Shown: in pieces, positions 1-6,124 of the stretch | How the letters are laid out: each line of letters begins with the position of its first letter | Numbering within the stretch: the first letter of the stretch is position 1 | Assembly (NCBI RefSeq): GCF_024206475.1 | Contig: NZ_JAMBPR010000077.1 | Coordinates: 1-35,495, forward strand | Source of the DNA: Paraburkholderia sp. CNPSo 3274 | GTDB taxonomy: Bacteria; Pseudomonadota; Gammaproteobacteria; Burkholderiales; Burkholderiaceae | Length of the DNA stretch: 35,495 bases | Direction: 5' to 3' | Program-made: the position numbers and the translations under genes | Notes under the pieces: model-generated | What the model was told of the DNA's origin: nothing | Seen by the model: the letters and a program-made list of their open reading frames with translations, nothing else | Database searches by the model: none

Positions 1-87
1 TTGAAGAAGGTGGACCAGATGTTCGTGTTGAACATGGCGGCATACAACCTCGTGCGCATGCGATCACTGGCACAAATCCGCTTATAA
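1..87 (+). mobile_element. 3' end of an IS5-like DDE transposase gene (partial)
   Basis: The reading frame is open from base 1 and stops with TAA at 85-87. Its 28 residues contain DQMFVLNMAAYNLVRMRSL, which matches what I recall of the extreme C-terminus of IS5-type DDE transposases common in Burkholderia. The rest of the gene lies left of the window. The element probably ends shortly after the stop codon, but I could not identify the terminal inverted repeat because only one end is visible. It sits 67 bases before an H-NS gene that lacks its N-terminal half, which suggests that insertion of this element truncated that gene. The exact IS group is uncertain. Confidence 0.6.
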
Positions 88-154
88 GTGGCGGAAAGCG
101 TGGCAAGGAGGTCAGAAGTCGGCCTCAAGCCGCCGAAAGAACGTTGAATTCGCG

Positions 155-658
155 TTGAGATTGCACAATGCGAAAGTTTGCGACTGGCGGGCGCGTACAT
201 CGAGGCGCACCGCTTCCGCCGGGGATGTATTTCCGCAACCTGCTAAGGCAGGTAACTACGTGCGCGGACCGCAGCCGCCGAAATATCGTGACCCGAAAAC
301 CGGCGCGACGTGGTCCGGTCGTGGCACCGCACCGGCGTGGCTCGCAGGCGCGAAGGACCGGTCGAAGTTTTTGATTGAAAAGGCAGAACCTGCAGCGAAG
401 ACGGCCAAGGCGCCGGCAGCGAAGAAGACCGCTGCAAAAAAGAACACTGCAACGAGGAAGGCTGCTGTCAAGAAGATATCCGCGAAGGCGGCGGCATCGC
501 CGTCACGGAAAGCTGCACCGAAGAACGGCGCAGCGGCGAAATTACCTGTCGTCCGAAAAGCCCGTGCGCCGAAGCTGGTGGTGAAATCAACGGCGCCTGT
601 CGAAGTTGCCGCACCTGCGGCGGCTACCGAAGTTGCGAGCACGGCCGCTGCAGCCTAA
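155..658 (+). pseudogene. H-NS family DNA-binding protein, N-terminally truncated
   Basis: Residues about 28-75 carry the H-NS C-terminal DNA-binding domain (PPKYRDPKTGATWSGRG, then APAWLAGAKDRSKFLI). A long Ala/Lys-rich histone-like tail (repeated AAKK, AARK-type blocks) runs to the stop. The N-terminal coiled-coil oligomerisation domain expected in this family is missing. The first ~27 residues (from TTG 155) resemble nothing in the family, and no convincing start or ribosome site is visible. Intact H-NS homologues silence AT-rich foreign DNA by oligomerising, so a fragment without the dimerisation region should not be able to do so. The IS-transposase remnant just upstream is the likely cause of the truncation. 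An alternative is a genuine short DNA-binding basic protein started from TTG 155; I consider this less likely. Confidence 0.65.
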
Positions 659-732
659 GTGGCATGCACCGGGCTCCGGAAGCCTGCTTCCAGCCCGGTG
701 CAGCGCTTGTTACTCGTGGCGGGGACCGCTTG

Positions 733-942
733 AATACATTCACGGTTGCTGGCATTGACGTGGGCGGTGAGAAGAAGGGCTGCCATCGTGTCGAACGCGA
801 AGGGCGTGCGGAAAGGGAACCTGCGCGTCAACGTATCTTTTCCTTCGCCACGCCAACCCGAAAGCGGGCGGATAAGAATTCGGGCCGCTTCTACCGGTGG
901 ATGTTCAACGGAGAAGCCGTTTACCAAGTCCGCTTCCCTTAA
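733..942 (+). pseudogene. DUF429 family protein remnant with internal deletion
   Basis: The frame from TTG 733 begins with VAGIDVGGEKKGCH, the start motif of DUF429 proteins (typically GIDVGGxKKGFHAV). Without the ~45-50 residues expected next, it jumps to a segment that fits the middle of the family (GRAERE, then RIFSFATPTRKRA, then FYRWMFNGEAVYQ). It then stops at 940-942, far short of the usual ~200 residues or more. This looks like an in-frame internal deletion plus loss of the C-terminal half. The family is of unknown biochemical role with a predicted RNase H-like fold. The family assignment is from remembered motifs. The remnant lies between the truncated H-NS gene and the cyclotransferase-like gene, in a stretch that otherwise holds nothing recognisable. 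Confidence 0.6.
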
Positions 943-1043
943 ACGCGTATTGACGTAATACCGTGCCGCCCTGTGGGATGATGTTGTAGGCGACTTACCT
1001 CGCGTTATGTCCCAATGCAGTTGTCACGAGGGCAATAACAGCT

Positions 1044-1559
1044 ATGGACTCGAGCAACGAATTTCCCTATTTCGCGTACGGCTCCAACATGTCGGTACGG
1101 CGCCTTGTCGCGAGGCTGCCGTCAGCGAGGGTTGTCACCACGGGGTTCGTGACTGGCTACAAACTCGCGTTCGACAAATTGAGTAAAAGGGACGGCTCGG
1201 GAAAGTGCGATTGTGAGCACACGGGAAACGTCCGTGACAGAGTCTATGGCGTCATTTTCTCGGCGGTGCATGGCGAACGGGAGGCGCTCGACACATTTGA
1301 AGGCGCGGGTAAGGGTTACGAGCCTTTGAGTGTCCGGGTTGAGACCGCGACTGGTGGAGTGTATGCACTGACCTACGTCGCTACGAAAAAGCAGCCTGGT
1401 CTCCAGCCATACCACTGGTACAAACAGCATGTACTGGTGGGCGCGAGGGAGGCGAACTTGCCTGAGGACTACGTGCGAGCCATCGAAGCTGTTGTCGCTA
1501 TCGACGATCCTGATTCAGCTCGAACCGAGACGGAGCTTCGGGCTTACTCGGCTACTTGA
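1044..1559 (+). CDS. gamma-glutamylcyclotransferase-like protein (AIG2/GGCT fold)
   Basis: A 171-residue soluble protein of the GGCT family, whose members release 5-oxoproline from gamma-glutamyl amines or peptides. The substrate loop YGSNM is at residues 12-16. The catalytic glutamate is most likely E86 in LDTFEGAGKGY, and the family's small beta-barrel pattern continues through VRVETATGGVYALTYVA. There is no signal peptide, so it should act in the cytoplasm. The length is normal for stand-alone bacterial members. Start ATG 1044 has only a weak purine-rich ribosome site (GAGGG about 10 bases upstream). It is convergent with the IclR gene, with about 120 bases between them and no clear terminator hairpin. 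The natural substrate is unknown. Confidence 0.8.
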   Translation: MDSSNEFPYFAYGSNMSVRRLVARLPSARVVTTGFVTGYKLAFDKLSKRDGSGKCDCEHTGNVRDRVYGVIFSAVHGEREALDTFEGAGKGYEPLSVRVETATGGVYALTYVATKKQPGLQPYHWYKQHVLVGAREANLPEDYVRAIEAVVAIDDPDSARTETELRAYSAT

Positions 1560-1682
1560 CCGACCGGCTCTACCTGGCAGGATTCCTTTGCCACTCACTA
1601 CATCTGGTGGCTCGCAAAAACGCGCGTTACTGCGGCAAACTCCAATTCACCGACGGTCTTGTCGATATCGTCCAATTCCTCC

Positions 1683-2468
1683 TCATCCCTTTCCGAGCGG
1701 TGGCCGACGTGGGAATCCCGCCATATTGCTCAACTGGGCCAGCTCATTGGCCGCCTCGCGCAGCAGACCCGAGTATTCGTGAATCTTCTCGGTCGTTAGT
1801 CGTACCCGAGGACCGGCCAGGCTGATGACGCCGACGCAGCGTGAGCCGCTCACCACGGGCGTCGCCACTGCCGACATGCGCGGGGCAAACACCTCGTCGA
1901 TCATCGCGTAGCCACGCACACGCGCAGCATGCACGAAGCCCAGCAGCGCTTTTAGCGTGGTCGGCGCATTGGGTCCGAACTCATTCGGCTGTCCGAAGCC
2001 TTGCTTCAAGACTAGCGACGCTGCCTGTTCATCGGTCATCGTCATGAGCCATGCGTGTCCGGTCGACGTGCATGAAAGTCGTGCCGCCTGGCCCATGTCG
2101 GGATCGTAGCGGAAGCCAGTGCGTTGTCCGTCCGCCTTCCCGACCCAGATGATCGCTTCGCCATCCACCAGCGACAGTCGCGCGAGTTCGCCAGTCTGCG
2201 CAGCGACGCGTTCGATGATCGGCTGGGCGATATCTGCGATGCCCGTGAGGCTCAGGAATTCGAGTCCGTTCGACGTCATGCGCATTGTCAGGATGTAGCG
2301 GCTGTGATCGACCAGTTGCCTGACATATCCGCCTTCAACGAGTTCGGCGAGCAGGCGGTGGCACGTGCTGCGCGGCAGAGACAAGGCATCGGCAATGGCC
2401 ACGAGGCCTGCACCTTCGCCTTGCGAGGCGAGCAGATCGAGAATTTTCAGGCCGTTTCTAAGCGACAT
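1683..2468 (-). CDS. IclR family transcriptional regulator
   Basis: A 261-residue regulator of normal IclR length. Residues ~1-65 form the N-terminal winged helix-turn-helix (LRNGLKILDLLA, then LVAIADALSLPRSTCHRLLAELVEGGYV). Residues ~75-250 form the IclR effector domain (GELARLSLVDGEAIIWVGKADGQ; SCTSTGHAWL; VRGYAMIDEVFAPRMSAVATPV; ISLAGP). It is transcribed away from the MHS transporter and dehydroquinase-like pair, so it most likely controls those genes and itself in response to an aromatic or hydroaromatic acid. A perfect 15-bp palindrome at 2499-2513, between the divergent starts, is a good operator candidate. Effector and sign of regulation are not visible. Confidence 0.88.
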   Translation of the reverse strand: MSLRNGLKILDLLASQGEGAGLVAIADALSLPRSTCHRLLAELVEGGYVRQLVDHSRYILTMRMTSNGLEFLSLTGIADIAQPIIERVAAQTGELARLSLVDGEAIIWVGKADGQRTGFRYDPDMGQAARLSCTSTGHAWLMTMTDEQAASLVLKQGFGQPNEFGPNAPTTLKALLGFVHAARVRGYAMIDEVFAPRMSAVATPVVSGSRCVGVISLAGPRVRLTTEKIHEYSGLLREAANELAQLSNMAGFPRRPPLGKG

Positions 2469-2498
2469 CTTTCGCTAGATTCCATAATATGAAATGCA

Positions 2499-2513
2499 GT
2501 TCCGGTGCGGAAC
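2499..2513. promoter_or_regulatory. Perfect palindrome, candidate IclR operator
   Basis: GTTCCG, spacer GTG, CGGAAC: a perfect inverted repeat with 6-bp arms, 31 bases upstream of the IclR start and 84 bases upstream of the transporter start. Its size and its GTTCCG/CGGAAC arms fit palindromes bound by IclR-family regulators. The divergent gene arrangement fits a shared operator. Confidence 0.55.
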
Positions 2514-2596
2514 GCCCCGCCTGTACAGCGCAAACAATAGCACCTGTTCGTCGCCAGAAACGAACGCTTCAACATATCGAGAATTCAGGAGACAAC

Positions 2597-3940
2597 ATGT
2601 CATTTTTTGCTGATTCGGACCTTGCCGCGGAAGGACGGTCTGCGCAGGCTCACTTGATGGCGCGTCGGGCAGTAGCAGGCGCAACCGTCGGTACAGCGCT
2701 CGAATGGTTCGATTTCGCGCTGTATGGCGTGGTCGCGGCCACGATCTTTCCCAAGCTGTTTTTCCCGTCGCTCGACCCGACCGCTTCGCTGCTCGCGTCG
2801 CTCGCAAGTTTCTGGGCAGGGTTGGCGGCACGCCCGCTCGGCGCGGTGATTTGCGGGATGCTCGGTGACCGTTGGGGACGTCGCAAACTGATGCTGATCA
2901 CCGTGTCGGTGATGGGTGCGTCGTCGTTTCTGATGGGGTTGCTGCCCACTTACCACCAGGTTGGTATCCTCGCGCCGACGTTGCTGGTGTCGCTACGCAT
3001 CATTCAGGGTTTCGCGCTTGGCGGCGAATCGACGGGCGCGCAACTGATGGCGGTGGAGCATGCGTCTGCTAACCGACGTGGCTGGTATTCAGGTCTGCTT
3101 GGCATCTGTTCACCGCTCAGCCAGATTCTCGCCAATTTCTCGCTCTTTACGCTGGCCGCGTTGCTTTCGTCGGACGACTTCGATACCTGGGGCTGGCGAG
3201 TCCCTTTTCTCGCGAGCTTTGTTTTGGTGCTGCTGGGCATCTACATCCGCAGGAAGGTTAGCGAGACACCGGCCTTCGAGGTGCTCAAGAGAACGGGCGC
3301 GTCCACACGTGCCGCCAATCCGCTCGGCACCGTCTTCACATATCACTGGCGCACCGCGCTGCGTCTGACGCTGTTCTTCTGCGGCCCGGCCGCGCTGTTT
3401 TATCTGATCGTGGTCTTCTCGCTCAGCTACCTGACGAAACATCTAGGCGTACCGAAGCAGACCGGTTTCATGCTGCTGATGGTCGCGAATGTCTGCGCCA
3501 TCGTGGGCGCGCTGGCGGGCGGCTATCTGAGCGATCGGATCGGACGCAAACGTGCGCTGATGATCGGTTCGTCCTGCACGCTAATCTGCTGCCTGATTTA
3601 CTTTCCGATCCTCAACCACAACTCGATCGCCATGACGATGGCAGTCATGGGCGCGTTCCTCGGCTTCACACAGTTCCAGAGCGGCATCCAGCCGGTCTGG
3701 TTCGCCGAGTCATTCCCGACTGAGGCGCGCTACACGGGGTCCGCACTGTCGTATTCGGGAGCCAACCTGCTCACCGGCGGCCCGATGCCAATCGTCGCCG
3801 TGGCGCTGCTCAATGCCTTTAACGGTTCCCCGTGGGCCATCGTCGCGGTTTGCGGCTCGCTGAACCTGATCTCCTTCCTGATGATCGCAATATCCCGGGA
3901 AACCAAAGACACGGTCCTGGAACGCTCTTCTACACATTGA
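2597..3940 (+). CDS. MHS-type major facilitator transporter (shikimate/quinate/aromatic acid type)
   Basis: A 447-residue inner-membrane permease with about 12 predicted transmembrane segments. Its N-terminus, GTALEWFDFALYGVVAATIF, is the signature of the metabolite:H+ symporter (MHS) group that includes ShiA- and proline/betaine-type carriers. The cytoplasmic loop motif GDRWGRRK (loop 2-3) and its copy SDRIGRKRAL (loop 8-9) are both present. I chose ATG 2597 because AGGAGA precedes it by a few bases; the frame is open upstream to 2489 without a better start. The dehydroquinase-like gene follows after 4 bases, so the two are probably co-transcribed, and the IclR gene is divergent. The likely substrate is a hydroaromatic or aromatic acid such as shikimate, quinate or dehydroshikimate, inferred from the neighbour only. 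Confidence 0.85.
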   Translation: MSFFADSDLAAEGRSAQAHLMARRAVAGATVGTALEWFDFALYGVVAATIFPKLFFPSLDPTASLLASLASFWAGLAARPLGAVICGMLGDRWGRRKLMLITVSVMGASSFLMGLLPTYHQVGILAPTLLVSLRIIQGFALGGESTGAQLMAVEHASANRRGWYSGLLGICSPLSQILANFSLFTLAALLSSDDFDTWGWRVPFLASFVLVLLGIYIRRKVSETPAFEVLKRTGASTRAANPLGTVFTYHWRTALRLTLFFCGPAALFYLIVVFSLSYLTKHLGVPKQTGFMLLMVANVCAIVGALAGGYLSDRIGRKRALMIGSSCTLICCLIYFPILNHNSIAMTMAVMGAFLGFTQFQSGIQPVWFAESFPTEARYTGSALSYSGANLLTGGPMPIVAVALLNAFNGSPWAIVAVCGSLNLISFLMIAISRETKDTVLERSSTH

Positions 3941-3944
3941 CACC

Positions 3945-4391
3945 ATGACTCGCAAACTCTACATCCTCAACGGCTCCAACCTGAACATGCTGGGCGCGAG
4001 GGAGCCGCATCTTTATGGCACCACCACGCTGAGGGACATAGAACAGAACTGCCTCACGCTAGCCGACGCACTCAAGTTCGACTGCGTATTTCGTCAAACG
4101 AACAGCGAAAGCGAACTGATCGACTGGATTCAGGAAGCGTTCCTGCAGGACGCCGCGCTGATCATCAATCCGGCCGGCTTTTCGTTCGGCCGGATTCCGG
4201 TGCTCGACGCAGTAAAGCTCATCCGCCGGCCAGTAGTGGAATTGCATATCACCAACATCCACCAACGCTCGGAGGAATATCGTCACTCGACGATTTCGGT
4301 GGCGGCTACTGCGGTAATTTGCGGGGCTGGCGCAAACGGGTACTTGCTAGCGATCCGCGCGATTGACGATCTGTGGGGCAAACAGACTTGA
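3945..4391 (+). CDS. Type II 3-dehydroquinate dehydratase-like protein, divergent active site
   Basis: A 148-residue protein that aligns without gaps to the type II dehydroquinase family (cytoplasmic dodecamers interconverting 3-dehydroquinate and 3-dehydroshikimate). By standard Mycobacterium numbering, recalled from memory, it keeps N12, R19, the catalytic Y24, N75, D88, E99, H101 and R108. However, the usual NPGAYTHTS-type loop reads NPAGFSFGR, placing Phe at position 81 where substrate-binding His is expected. Position 112, normally Arg, is Tyr (QRSEEYRHS). The P-loop-like start is NGSNLN instead of NGPNLN. It follows the MHS transporter by 4 bases, suggesting a catabolic rather than biosynthetic role. 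It may act on a modified substrate or be a poor dehydratase. An aroQ or quiB name would be premature. Confidence 0.8.
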   Translation: MTRKLYILNGSNLNMLGAREPHLYGTTTLRDIEQNCLTLADALKFDCVFRQTNSESELIDWIQEAFLQDAALIINPAGFSFGRIPVLDAVKLIRRPVVELHITNIHQRSEEYRHSTISVAATAVICGAGANGYLLAIRAIDDLWGKQT

Positions 4392-4521
4392 GCCGGCTCC
4401 ACTATTTATGAAGCACGCGGGCTCCTCGAGGTTCTGATGTGATGGACGACTCCCGCCCTTCGGGGCTCGGCATCTGCCAAAGTGGAGAAGTCGTGACTTC
4501 CACGGCAAAGGAGCGTTCATC

Positions 4522-4578
4522 ATGATCAAGAATTCCGATGCGCCCGCGGTCTGGAATGCGGTCCTGTCGATTCGATAA
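4522..4578 (+). CDS. Possible 18-residue small protein
   Basis: ATG 4522 to TAA 4578 encodes MIKNSDAPAVWNAVLSIR. It is preceded by a good Shine-Dalgarno-like AAAGGAG with 8 bases of spacing, which is the only reason to list it. I recognise no family. It could be a true small protein, or the 5' stub of a gene lost by deletion next to the possible IS scar at 4618-4630. Chance is quite possible for an ORF this short. Confidence 0.18.
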   Translation: MIKNSDAPAVWNAVLSIR

Positions 4579-4617
4579 GATATCCTTACTGCTCAAAATA
4601 ATCGACCATAACGCCTA

Positions 4618-4630
4618 TTTGCAACAGAGC
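4618..4630 (-). repeat. Solo match to an IS6-family terminal inverted repeat
   Basis: Read on the minus strand, this stretch is GCTCTGTTGCAAA, equal to 13 of the 14 bases I remember for the IS6100 terminal repeat (GGCTCTGTTGCAAA). There is no transposase nearby and I see no second copy. It may be a leftover of an excised or deleted element, or chance. Confidence 0.25.
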
Positions 4631-4715
4631 AAAGCGTGCTTTCCCGTGGGGAAAGGCTGGGGCGCGGGCGGCGCGGTCACAACTTTGTTTTTGCGAGCCC
4701 CTGACAGGTGCCGGT

Positions 4716-5567
4716 CTAGATCTGCAGTCGCTCGAGAACTTCGAGGAAGAGCAGCACGGCAATGAGAATGCCGATCCATCTTACCGTCAGTCTGAGGTTC
4801 AGGAGCGTCGGTCCCAGCGAACTCACGGCATCCGCGACGACCTTCGCCGCTCCCTCCGGGTCGCCACTCGCCGCGGAGCCACGCAATGAAGCCGTTGAAA
4901 AGTCGATCCGTAGATGGGTGACATAGCCAGTCGCTATGTTCGGCCATTCGATCGTGTCGTCGCTTTCGTCGGGATGGAGAAAGAGCCGTGGCTGGCGTGC
5001 CGGGTCAGCCGAGGGATCTTCGGACGTGTAGAGGTGCCGCATTGCCAGCCCCAACTCTACTGCGCCAAGCTGGCCGTCGGAGATTGCCTTCGCCAGCACC
5101 TGCAGGCAGGCGGGGGGAATGTGGCAGGCAAGCCACCACTGATCGCGTTCTCCGGTCTCGTCATCTGCGGGATTGAAGCCCAGCCGGGCGGTGCCGAGCG
5201 CCACATCGGACATCGAGTTGCCCAGTTCGTCTTCCAATGCGCGCAAGCCAAGCCGGTCGGCCGTGCTGACGTCGCGGGCTTCAAAGGTCACCTGAAGCAT
5301 CCGTGTCGCTTGCTGAGGAAAGCCAATGATCGAAAGCTCCTGGCCGTCGAGATGCGCCACGCCGTGGAGCGACGTGGACAGTACCGGCTGCCGGTCTTGA
5401 TCCAGCGGCTCTACGAGTTGCTGCGCCACCTGAAGCTGTTCCAGCTTCAACCACATGGACATGGTGGGGTAGTACGTCCGATTCCCGCTATCCAACTCGA
5501 CAAGTTCAAGAGCGTGATCCTTCCGTTTGACGAGATTCACCACCGCTCTCTTTTCCAGAAAATCCAT
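4716..5567 (-). CDS. Hypothetical protein with a single C-terminal membrane anchor
   Basis: A 283-residue protein I cannot place in a family. There is no N-terminal signal peptide. The N-terminal ~100 residues look beta-rich (KRAVVNLVKRKDHALELVELDSGNRTYYP), followed by a mixed acidic region. The one hydrophobic helix is at the very C-terminus (about residues 262-278, IGILIAVLLFLEVLERL), with only a few residues after it. That topology suggests a tail-anchored inner-membrane protein with its bulk in the cytoplasm. GGGGTGGG lies just before ATG 5567. It stands alone, convergent with the dehydroquinase-like gene and divergent from the multicopper oxidase train. The N-terminal part resembles a regulatory or PilZ-like beta domain only vaguely, and I do not claim that. 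Confidence 0.7.
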   Translation of the reverse strand: MDFLEKRAVVNLVKRKDHALELVELDSGNRTYYPTMSMWLKLEQLQVAQQLVEPLDQDRQPVLSTSLHGVAHLDGQELSIIGFPQQATRMLQVTFEARDVSTADRLGLRALEDELGNSMSDVALGTARLGFNPADDETGERDQWWLACHIPPACLQVLAKAISDGQLGAVELGLAMRHLYTSEDPSADPARQPRLFLHPDESDDTIEWPNIATGYVTHLRIDFSTASLRGSAASGDPEGAAKVVADAVSSLGPTLLNLRLTVRWIGILIAVLLFLEVLERLQI

Positions 5568-5850
5568 GTCCCACCCCCGCCGCTAAGTACGCCAAGTGCC
5601 TCGCCGGTATGAAACCAGGAGATGAGTGCCGTCCGTCTGACCGCGTGATCGAGAAGCGTCTGCGGTTTTCGCATTTGCGCGCAGGACGTGAATACGCGGG
5701 ATTCTACCCATCCGAAAGTTTGCCGCTCTATGCCACAGGGCACATAAGGACGACGTTTCAATCCTCTGATTTATTCGACGAGCCAGGTCGATTGCGCTCG
5801 CCGACATGCAACGGAGCAGTGTTGACGATGAAATGAAAATGAAAGCAATG

Positions 5851-5889
5851 ACGCTGCGCCAGCGTTCCACTTCCATACCGGAATCGCTG
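5851..5889. promoter_or_regulatory. Two overlapping, mutually exclusive inverted repeats
   Basis: ACGCTG-CGC-CAGCGT at 5851-5865 is a perfect inverted repeat. Its right arm is also the left arm of a second one, CAGCGTTCC (5860-5868) with GGAATCGCTG (5880-5889), matching with a single bulged base. Only one can form at a time. It lies about 240 bases before the first oxidase gene. It could be a regulator binding site or an RNA switch-like structure if transcription starts upstream. Confidence 0.35.
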
Positions 5890-5975
5890 CATGAGGCGTC
5901 GCTTGTGTTGGCGAGGACACACTCCATCGACCGTCAGGACCACTGCCGCACAACGCACTGGGTTTGCCCTACTGC

Positions 5976-5999
5976 AAGTGTAGGGAGGTGACCCATCGC
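5976..5999 (+). promoter_or_regulatory. Conserved 24-bp element upstream of the oxidase genes (copy A)
   Basis: The core AAGTGTAGGGAGGTG, then A, CCCAT, C, GC, lies 126 bases upstream of the first oxidase start. The minus-strand element at 23140-23163, upstream of the lytic transglycosylase, is identical at 22 of 24 positions. A shorter related element lies at 25672-25692. The shared position and orientation relative to the downstream gene suggest a common transcription-factor site, possibly for the NarL-type regulators encoded nearby (inference). Confidence 0.6.
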
Positions 6000-6124
6000 A
6001 GGCTCCGCTGCCCATATCCAGAATCCACATACGGGTCAGTGTGACGATCGCATCAGCCCGCCATTGCAGTTGAGCGTGACGTTCAGCGCGTAACGCGCTG
6101 CTTGACCCCAAGGACGGAGGTCAT

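Larger units (their letters stand above)
4392..4715. other. Intergenic stretch downstream of the dehydroquinase-like gene
   Basis: This stretch holds no convincing protein gene above 20 codons. It contains a small hairpin at 4455-4466 (GCCC, loop TTCG, GGGC; a UUCG-type tetraloop) about 65 bases after the dehydroquinase stop. With no T-run after it, it is at best a weak terminator. It also holds a possible 18-codon ORF and a short IS6-like inverted-repeat match, both listed separately. The two flanking genes are convergent, so no promoter is required here. Confidence 0.5.
5568..6124. other. Long intergenic control region upstream of the oxidase gene train
   Basis: About 560 bases lie between divergent genes. 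I see no protein family in any frame here; several open frames of 60-115 codons exist, but without ribosome sites or recognisable motifs. It holds two overlapping inverted repeats (5851-5889) and the conserved element at 5976-5999, both listed separately. It presumably carries the promoter for the multicopper oxidase genes and possibly that of the divergent hypothetical gene. No clear -35/-10 pair of the housekeeping type stands out. Confidence 0.5.

Noticed and set aside
664..958. A complete small gene starting at 664
   Set aside because: The residues before ~733 match nothing, while those after it match DUF429 with a deletion, so a remnant starting near 733 is a better reading.
4630..4641. 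AAAGCGTGCTTT inverted repeat as a terminator for the convergent hypothetical gene
   Set aside because: The two-base centre cannot form a stable RNA loop at full stem length and no T-run follows on either strand.
5976..6000. Reading the conserved element as a sigma-54 promoter or a NarL heptamer pair
   Set aside because: Neither the GG/GC pair with correct spacing (TGGCAC-N5-TTGC) nor two TACYNMT-type heptamers in 7-2-7 order are present.
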